Assembly (NCBI RefSeq): GCF_963576615.1
Contig: NC_088716.1
Location: forward strand, 55,933,415 to 55,997,414
Length of the DNA: 64,000 nucleotides
Direction: 5' to 3'
DNA from: Watersipora subatra
Lineage: Eukaryota; Bryozoa; Gymnolaemata; Cheilostomatida; Watersiporidae
The notes beneath the pieces were generated by a model, which worked only from the letters and a program-made list of their open reading frames with translations, did not search any database and had not been told where the DNA came from. Made by a program: the position numbers and the translations under genes. This document shows positions 1 to 18,500 of the stretch, piece after piece. The first letter of the stretch is position 1. Every line of letters begins with the position of its first letter.

Positions 1-238
1 CGCAGAGTCATGTGGATACCATTATTCCTGCCATTAGGGTTTTTGACACACCCTATGCAATGCCGGAATAGGGCCTACAAGCCATCAGGGTTAAAACCAC
101 AAACTAATGTTACCTGTCGCTTTTAATGTAATAAAAATTTGTGCTGTTAACCTTTCAGTGATTATCAAGTAGGTTCTGCCCATCCATATACTTGCAAAGT
201 GCAAGGCAATATTATTAGCTACCATGGACAGCTGTTGA

Positions 239-8097
<7,859 letters not shown>

Positions 8098-9557
8098 ATG
8101 TATGGCTAAGAGGAAGTTGACCAGTGAACAAAAATCTCATTGGAGAGAAGTTCACTTTCAAGATTGATGAAGGAAAATTTGTATAGTATGTGAGCAGGAT
8201 GTACAGGAAGCTTGATCTTACGTGTATGATGTACATATTTATATCTTTATTCCAAGAAATGCTCTAACATAGCAACATTTCATGTAACTCGTTACTTCAT
8301 ATTACACAATAAAATTGTTGGTGGAATATAAATTATATATTTCTATGCACCTCAAGAGATGCTCATCAGCAGAGCGCGACATCATTAAAAACCACAGTTC
8401 AGAACTGATCCTAGGCTCTAACCTGATTATCAAGAAGAAATATGTACAAAACTATATAATATAGAAAATATGACCATAACAGGTGAGCGAATTATAGAAG
8501 TTCAAATAATTTGCTAGCTACATATACAAGTTTCTACACACTCACTTAGACCTACCATACAGTCACTTTGTGAGACAAGAAACAAAAATGAAAATTTTAA
8601 AAGGTATGGAATAAATACAATAGTAGTAAGAATAAATCAGCTAAAATGGCACAGACAAACTTTCTCAATTGATATCTCCTATAATGATGTGACAATTATC
8701 CAAAAGCTTTGTCAACTATTAAACTGCCCTGATAAAGCCATACAACATGTCCAATAAAAATACTGGCATCAGAATTGAAAGTTACCATTGAACCAAACAT
8801 ACACGCGAGATAGCATGCATCTTCAGTAATGTCTACGCAACTAAAAGACAGTAAGAGAACAGGCAGCAAAATAAGTTTGGCAGCGGTGATATAGCTAGCA
8901 GGATGGCATCATATCATTCCTACAAACAGGAAAGAATGGTGCAAGCATGCTGATAGCAAGAAATTAATGTTTAGTCAAGACACACCAAAAATAGTAGAGA
9001 CAACGTTGGGATATAGACAACAGAAAATTTTAGGAGCAGCGAACACAAGCAGTGTGCTAGGTTGATAGCAAGGTGGGAGTCATCAGATACATTGATCTCA
9101 AGTTCCAACCAGACCTATCTGTTTATATTTACATACGCCTCATGAGGGGTGCTGATGTCTTACAAGCACAGCCATAATAGTCTGTGTACATCATATATTG
9201 GGTACAGAACAATCGTGCTGGAAAAATATCTACCTCGCAACTAATGTGACACAAATTTGGTTCAAATGCTGCAATCACAAGGAAGATAAAAGCTATCTTC
9301 AGGTACACAGAAGTTTTATGCAGGCGACACAAGAGTTAAACTAGGGAGTGTACGTCTGCATTTGTCAGCTCAACTTTCACATACTGTCTGGAAACAATCA
9401 TCCGGGTGGAGTGAGCTACCTATTTGAACCTGACATGTTTGGTTCAAGTAACTCTTGAATGGCAACATCTTTTCCAAATCCTTCAACTCTATTGTCCTTT
9501 CAGCTAGATTAGTCTTCGGTAAACAAAAGCGCCTAACACTCTGTGTCATTAACTCTG
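8098..9557. other. Convergent intergenic region between RBBP4 and the TAB2/3-like gene
   Basis: Holds the RBBP4 3' UTR (AATAAA at 8308) and, on the other strand, probably the 3' UTR of the TAB2/3-like gene. The minus-strand open frame 9370-9585 overlaps the end of that gene in a different frame and has no recognisable domain. Confidence 0.6.
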
Positions 9558-12500
9558 TCAGCCTAGATGCGCATGACAGAAACAACCTGAAGTATGGGGG
9601 CAGGTAGAAGTCTTTACCGGAGGCGTGTTACCTGCGCGTGGTCGGGGTGTCTCACACAGCTCACATGTTGATATGAGGTGATGATTCAGGTAAGTACACT
9701 GACTACATGCCCACTGCGGTGAGTCTTCAGCCATACGGAAAGGAGGGGGAGGAGGAGGCGGCGGAGGTACCATTGTGGAATTACGTGGCCTCTCTGTAAA
9801 CATGTAGCTTTTCTGTTACGATTACATGTATGCATTTTCTCTTTTCCCATTCATAAAACTGTTCACACTTCAGATGTACATTCATTTGAAATTATTTACA
9901 CAAAATGTATACACAAATAGAAAACATTGTTTCTTGTTGGTGTAAAACTTAGTACAACTACATCTCAGTTTTCGAATGTCTCCAGTTTCAAACCAATCTG
10001 ATCGACTAGAAAATTGGAGAATTTTAAGCCTCAAAGTGACCAAAAATTTGGCTTATTGCCAAACTGAAAGCCTTTAATTTTTTTTAATGTTACGATTAGT
10101 AAAAATAGAAGACATTTTTCTACGGGCTTTTATATTTTACCTGGTCTTAACTAATATATGTTGCAGTGCTCTTCCATTAGAACTTCTTAAATCATAACCT
10201 CACTGTAGGCTAACCTTCGCTACTTTAATGTTTGTAATAAAACAGGTAAAAAAATGAAACATTTGTTCTTAGGTCATATTTTAATAAAATCAAGCTCACA
10301 GTCTGTAAGTAGCAAATTATTTAATGAGCTTTTATGCATTATTTAAAAATATTGCATAAAAGCTCATAGCACTCATTGATATGTTTGCTATAGTTTGCAG
10401 CCAGAACTGGCTTTTATTTGCAATAGAAGAGGAGTTGCGAGTGTCAATGCATTGTAAGCCGAGTTTAAATAAACGCAAGGATGCAGTCAGATAACGTGCT
10501 ATAAATCTGCAAATTTATAAGTTATATAATGATAATCTATCAAATGCTAGAAAACATATATTTAAGAGCATGTGAAATAAACGAACCATACTTATAATAC
10601 ATGCAAAAACAAATATTAACAATTTCGAAACAAAAATATTTGTATCATTTGTCAGCCATTTGCGTTTTGACTGATGCATTCGATGGAACGAACATCTTCT
10701 GGCTGTTCAATACCTTCCACTATGTCTTTTGACCTCAAATTTTCCTCTGCACTGCAGAACTAATCAATATTAGTGTGCAAACAATTTTTTAGCAGAGCAG
10801 AACTTTTATGTGTTGCGTTTCGCACAAATAATGATAAACTTTTAGCCGGATGGGCGCCAGGCACTACTTTTAGCCTAAAACTATTCGTGCCTATACCGTC
10901 GTAAATGTAAACCATGTTTCATATACGTCGACGTATCAAAACCACGTTCAACAAGGAACTAATAATAGCCTAATACAGTTATTAATTAGTTCTACGGTGT
11001 TTCTTTCAAAGTTTTAACAAAAAAGCTGAAAAACTTTGAAGTTTGAAAACGGACTGATGTAACGGAGTCATTATTAGTACGATTTTGTGGACACTTTTCT
11101 ATTGATCACTTACTATTATGGGTTTGTAAAGGTAAAAAAACGTCAAAGTGGCAGTCAAATGGAGGTGGTGTTCAATTAAAGGGTGGCGCTCTATTTTTCA
11201 ACCCTTTTCCTATAGTGGCGTTCAAATAAAGGTGGCATTCAATTAGAGGTTTTACAGTAGTCTATTAATAGATTTTTATGAAACAATCAGTTTATTTTAC
11301 ACATTATCTACACTCTTATCACAGTGTATAGGGTTAATAAGGTGAAATAGTAAAAAAATGCCTTTAAAAATTTGTTTTCTAAATTTGAAATGAATTAAAT
11401 TTACTTAAATTAATTATGAGAAAAATAGTATTTTATATTTCAAACAAATCACTTTATAAACAGCATTCTCGAATACGTTATACTCGAAACCTGAGGTGTG
11501 ACTATATATAGTTAGTAAAGATAAAAGGAAGGTTTTAGAGTGCATGTAAGGGTGATGCTAAGAGACGGCAAAAAGCGACTAAGCCGATTGTAACCGAAAG
11601 TAGCGATTTTAAATTATGCTAGGTGAAGGATGTAGTAAAATACTAATCTAAGACACCTTGGTGAATGTACTGTACCATGTTCACCGAACAAATAAGAAAT
11701 ACTAGGCCTAAATGTATATCAACTCAGTTTGTTTTCATTTTCATTTGTTTTCATTGTCATTCAACCCTGTTGGACATGTAAGTAAAATTGCATTTCAGTA
11801 TTAGAGAGCGCTCTGGTGAGATTACTAAGAAAATGTAACAAAAGCTCCAGTTAACAGGATTTAGCCGTAGCAAAGCGAATGTCTTACCGAGCAGACACTG
11901 TAGCGCTTTAGCAGCAGACTAAAAGTCGTACAATGTCTGCTCGGTTGCTTCACCAGTCAACTCTAATACCATCCATAATGAACATTACCCACAAGGAATA
12001 GCGTTACAGAAGCAAAGAAACTACTGACCAGAAATCGCTGGCGGCGGTGAAGCTCCGGAATAGGCATTGTTATGCCTAGATGGCGAGTGATGCCGTGGAG
12101 CAGGAATCGGAGGCGAAGGCACTCCGACATGAGCTATGCACGTGATTGGTAACTGGGACTGAGCAAAATCCCGCCCACCCACAGGACTCCCAGCTGAAAC
12201 AGTAAAATGCAATGACTTCCTAGAACACATTGAACACTATACAATCCTTACAGGTTGGACCACCACATACATGTACCTACTTTATAACTATAGGCAGCAA
12301 CAGTATCTCCATACTGATATGGTAAACAAGAATCCAGGAAAATCCAGTAGTAATTAAGTCAGGAAACCCATGTTAAACCATAACAGCCATCCTGTAACAA
12401 GCTACATGCAATGTTAAATAGCTTCTCTACCTTTCCGAAAAGACTGAGATTATCTTGCAAGCTGAATTTAGAGAATAACGGGTTTTAAGACAGCCATCTA

Positions 12501-15500
12501 TATAATTCTAGATCGGACTAAATATCCCTAACTTCCTTCCCTGAAAGCTAGGTTACGTCACATATTTATGGGCGGGGCATGTTGTGTCGATTGCGACACC
12601 GATATTGAATCGCTGTAAAAAAGTCTTCAAAAACAAAAATTGCTTTGAAAGTTCATGGACCAATCTTTATTTTGAGTACAAAATCGGAATCAGCGTGTCA
12701 GAGTTACCAACTAACAAACAATACAAGCTGTTCTTGGCAGCTATGGTTTAGGTTTTTATAAAAAAAGGGATCAGAGATCGGGATTAAAAAATGTTGATTT
12801 TGGCAATCAACCAACCATTATATATAATATATACAGTCAAACATGGATAACTCGAACTTCAAGGGACCGAGCAAAAGTGTTCGAATTATCAGAGCATTCA
12901 AGTTATCAGAGCACTGTCACAAGTCCATATATTTACTTATTTATTAGTAGATACATGTACATATACAAACTATAATATAAATCAAAAGCACAAATGGCTT
13001 GTTTCAAATTAAATGCTTCTAATGTAAAGTTTAAAACGTTTTCATGAAAAAGTATAGAGATTTTTCTATCACTTGAGATTGGTTTGTTGTTTGAGGTGAT
13101 GTTATTGCCAGGACGTTTTTCAGATTGACAATGGCAAAACTTGATCGTTGTTGAAATGCTCAAAAGAAAAGACATTTTTTTCTTTTGGGGTTTTACCCAC
13201 CATCAATTTTGCCGTTTTTTCTTGAAGTTTATGCAGATTACTTTACTTTACCTGGGATTCGTTAAGAGCAACACTCCGAGGCAGTTCAATTAGAAGTTTT
13301 ACGAGGTTTTACGGTACATTCTATATCACTCACGCTTTTTTAATAGATACTTATTGAATGTACACACGTATTCTGTGTTTAGGTCAAACGATGAATAGTT
13401 TTTTGTAGCTCAGACAACGTATACGTTTAATTACAACATTTTTTAAGACGTTTTAAACATTCAACATTCCGACGTTGATTCAACACGGAATCAACGTCGG
13501 AAAACTATTCATCACGGGTTAGCCGAGTCACGCACTCAAGGATTTTCGCCACGCACATACAAAACAACATGCGATTTTTGTTTTGTATGTGCGTGGCGAA
13601 AATTCTTGCGCGCGTGACCCGGCTAGCCCGTGCTATTCATCGTATCGCTGTATAAATCAAATTTCACCAAACTTTTAGAAAAGTCGTTGACAAAAATATT
13701 TTGCCGATGGTGGTAATAACGACGCTTATGAATTACGAAAAGATGAAGTTTACCTCTATGGCTTTGAATAAAGTGATTTTCTAAAGCGAAAACAACCGTT
13801 TCGGTAGCTGTTGGGCAAAAAAACAGTTCGAATTAACAGTGTTGAATTCGAGTTATCTATAGCAATTTATCATTATGTGGGAACGGACCAAAGGAAATGT
13901 TCGAATTAACCATTTTTTCGAGCTATCCGTGGACGAGTTATCCATGTTTGACTGTATATCTATAAATCTCACGGTTTGTGTATTTCGTCTATCCAATTAT
14001 AGCAATTAAGATCTAAGAATGAAAAATGAGCTTCATTTTGGTTTTTATCTCACGGAGGATCGCAACCTAAATTTTTTAAACAAACGCATCTAACCACAAG
14101 GCTAAGCCTCTCTTGCTATTCCCTTCGCTCTCATCATATACTGTATTCGGGTTATGATGCCTGGTTATAGGATTTTTTTCGCCTTACTATATGGAACACG
14201 ATGCTTTTTCGTCCTCGCCACAAGAGGGCGAAATTTTTTTCGACTTTTTTCTGCCATACGGTTTCAACAAAAAAACTTCTCTCGAAATTCAAATTTGGCA
14301 GTTGGTGTACTGATTATTATGATATAACGAAAATGCCGATAGGCTATTCGCCGAAATACCTCCCACATCGCCTAAAAGAGATACGATGCTCGCTATCTCA
14401 GTTCAGCATTATTCGTCATGTTATAGTGAAAACGAAATCGATAACAGATAAGCGATAATATTTTAGCCGATGACAATGTTGGAAGTTTCGTAAAATACAT
14501 AACCAACTTGGCTTTAAGTATGTGTTTAGTAAGCTAAATTCCTCCAAGTTAAATTCAACGTTCATGTAATACGCCTGTCTCGAAGGTAGGACCTCCCAAC
14601 GATAAGTACTGCACGTAGTACATTGTGATGTTGCATTTTCTGGCAGATCTGAACTACTAAATACACTGAAGTTACTGTAAGTAACTACAGCTACTACGGT
14701 TAACATATTTTGTTACTAATTTTTTAATAAGTATAGTACGTATATAAATTTTGATGATTGTTACCAGGAGGTGTTTGCTTTACTATGGGTTTCCATACCA
14801 CCCTATACTACATTTTTGCCTTATGATGCCAACACTAAAATGAATAAAAATCATATAATAGTATACCATATAATTTTTCATTGTAATCATAGCAAAACCG
14901 ACTTTAACTTTATTTAGCCATTACTTGCTAATGATTTCACATGTACATTTATACACCTTTACAGTTTTATTTTTCTTCTTAATTTATTTCACCTGCACAA
15001 AACACCTTTTTTAGTATATGAAATTTAAAAGTTACAGTTGTTTGAAAACCTTTACAGTTGTTTTATTTTTTCTCCCAATTTATTTGAACTGCACAAAACA
15101 CTTTTCTCATGATATGAAGTTTGAAAGTTACAGTTGTTTGACAAAGTTTGAAAACTTTTAGCTGTGTTTATTTTCTCTTAAATTATTTCAACTACACAAA
15201 ACACTTTTCTCCTGATATGTAGTTTAAAAGGTAGAATGGCAAATGTTGTTATATGTTAAATACCAATCAATTTTCTGTCCAAAGACTTTTTTATTACCCG
15301 GGCAACGCCGGGTAGTACAGCTAGTCAACTATATGACCGAAGAGATAGAACGCTCATGTCCTGCGATCGCTCTAAATAATATTAATAATAATAATACAGT
15401 AGAGGAAGATCTTCCGACTTCTTACTCATAAATTATATTTTTTCCATTTCTTTTGCATAGACGAAGGTAACAAGTAAATTACTTCACCAAAGGTGACATT

Positions 15501-18500
15501 TCTTTTTCAATAAAAGGTAACTAGGGAAAGTGTAATATTGATGAATTGTAAAAAGGCATGAACACAGAATGCAGGAAGGGGAAGAGTTAAATTTCCTACC
15601 TGAAGAGGCTTCGTGCGCGAGTCGCCGTATTCTAGCAGCTAACTGTTGATTCTCCCTATTCAAGCTCTCTATTTCTCGTTCCTAAAGAGTAAAAATTATA
15701 TTTTCCAATTTGCCTAGGTCATGTTTAATTGTGATAGACAACACTAGCTGCACAGATAATACATTTTCCCACTACGCATAAGCCAACACAAATTGCCCTT
15801 GGGAAGTTGAGAGTGAAGCTGTTTTCACACCTAGAAACTGACAAAGGCGTCATTCACACATGTAATTCTTGAACCAGACAATGTTTCATATTTTTAACTG
15901 GATGTAATGTTTGCCTCCGGTATTCCGCTTAGTTTCCAAAGGTTTGCACTGCTGAAAGACTTTTTCAGAATTAGCAGGCTGCAAAGATGTTTGACAAGGA
16001 ACACCGTGTAAATGGTTTACAGAAAGTTACTCTTCAATATACTTGACCAAAAAGCAAATAATTTATAGCTACTTGCATATTCAATCTTATTATTGCAAAC
16101 TATCTATTATTTTAGTAGTCACAAAAAGAATTGCCACACCCCTACAAACTTCTTATTAGGTGACTTTGAAAAGAAATCACACAGATGGAACTAGTATTTG
16201 TATAGCAAATGTATTTAAAGTAGTGCTGATTTTGTTGGAAGCATGTGCCTTCACCGATGCCAAACACTAGCATTTGAAATCAGACTTATATCTAACACTT
16301 ACACATTGTACTTGTCATGTTGAAACCTTCTTCGAAATATGCTAGCAGTACTTGATTGCATGGGTCAGTTTATGACGTTCGACTAACACTGAACTCCTAT
16401 GAACAACGACAAGGAAAGAAAACTCCAAACGTCTTTGTTACCATTTCTATTTTGTCCGTAAGAAAATGACCATATTCAGAAAATTTGCTTACAGTCAATC
16501 GCAAGTAACCACGAACACTGCCATTGTCATTCCTTGTCTGTGCAAAAATGTTTGATTAGAACTTTAGATATCCAGGTTGCACATAAGATTTCAAAAAGTG
16601 TGAAGCTAAACGACCCATACTAAGACCCATACTAAGTGAACGGAATGATTAGGTTTGTATGACCGAGTTTGGTCATTAAGGTATTGTGCAACCTCAATAT
16701 GTAGAACTAGCAGCTGCCATACCACCCATGTTGAATGACGTTTGATGAACAGTGCAGTATTATCACAAGGATACAAGCTGTAACGTTCAAACTTTGACTC
16801 AAAAAAAATTGAGGTGACAGCATGGCTACGACTATCACAATGAATTCAGGAAAATATGTTGAGCCTCATTCAAAATTAGAAATTGGTTTGCCAGCATGGC
16901 TATAAGGACACCATCTCCTGATTATAATCTGATGGGATCAAACAACAAATATCTTATGCTTATGAAGGTCCCTAAAAAAACAAAAGTTGAAAAGGCAGAA
17001 CCACAGGCAGACAAGTCAAACTCGTGAAGGATTGGCAATTACCATGATGTACAGCTGGCCATCAAGTGCTAGGGCACGTAGTGCGAAAAACATGGTAATG
17101 AATAATTGATATTTGCTGATTATACATGTATACACATGTCATGCGCCATGTTTCCATGACACGGATGATGTGCATTTGGAGTTGTGTGCAGTTACCCGGC
17201 AATCACTACGAGTTACCACTACGACAGAGGTCATAGTGGCACATTCGGAACTGCTTAAATCGAAATAAGAACAACTTAAATGGAAAAAATGTTTTAAATG
17301 GAACAGCTTGTGCGGCATTTTCTTGCGCATCATTTGCAAGCGTCTTTACCATCTTTCACAAGCATAAAATATTCGGTAGAAATTTACAAGTCATAACAGT
17401 CGCTATCATCTTGTGGATGACCCAAGCTTGGGTATTAACTGTGACATGGAAACATAGCGATGATCCCAACCTGTCTAAAATAATTACGGAATAAGCTAGT
17501 CAATTTGCTCTGAGTGCCCATTTTAAACATTACTTCCCCACCATAACATTTGAAAACAACAGATCTATAAGGTAGGATCCGTAAGGAGAGTGGACAATTG
17601 CTGACAATATTTGTATAGCTAATAATTACTGCGACCTACCATAGCGTTGTTATCAATCTCTCTGTTCTTCTCCTCTTCTTTGGCGAGCTCCTGAAGTAAC
17701 ATTTGCTCTTCCATTTTTAGTTCGTCAACTAGACGCTCTTGCTCCAGTAGAACATTCTGGAGACGCAGTTTCCTCTCTCGCTGATATCCACACACCCCTA
17801 TAACAAGAACACATTCACAAGTTGGTATGCATGCTGATATCCACACACACACACACCTATAACGAGAACACATTCACAAGTTGGTATGCATGCTGATATC
17901 CACACACACACACCTATAAGAAAAACACATTCACAAGTTGGTACGCAAGCTGATAAGCAATTTTCATCGTGGAAATGGCACGTTTTGAGTGCATTTCCAT
18001 TTGGTCCTAGACTTACATTAGGTTCTATATGCATACAAACCTACAAACAGGTCTTAAACTTGATTCTAGGCTACCACTCACATCAGTATGGACGTTCATG
18101 ATATTACAACTGCTGCTGAACAGTCTTTGTATCACTTATCAAAGCCTTTTTGATATAACTAAGTAGAACAAAATCATAAGCCATAAGGTGACACCAACAA
18201 ATGAAAACAAGTAGTCAGCATATGTTGCAAGTCAATCAGCTGCAACAGATAGCTGACACACGTGGATTACAGCAGATGATTACTGTTGTGAAATGAATTT
18301 GTTTCGAGGACACTTGACACCAAAGACAATGTAAACGAGAACACTGTAAGTGAAAAAGTAAAAAATGTAAGCAAATGTTTATGAAAAGGTTGGAGATTAG
18401 ATAAATTTAAATTTAATCTTAATCTCTGTTAATCTGCTCGTCCTTGACCTCTGCCTCATGGCAGTGCTTTTGCAACCAGCAAAAAAGGAGAAACAAATGT

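Larger units (their letters stand above)
9794..12028 (-). other. TAB2/3-like intron D-E
   Basis: AT-rich intron. It contains a perfect 15-bp hairpin (10324-10367) and a likely solo DNA-transposon end near 11150-11268. No gene recognised. Confidence 0.65.

Noticed and set aside
18430..18480. Missing coiled-coil exon of the TAB2/3-like gene
   Set aside because: Peptide composition is right, but there is no acceptor/donor pair in a compatible phase, and a stop follows.
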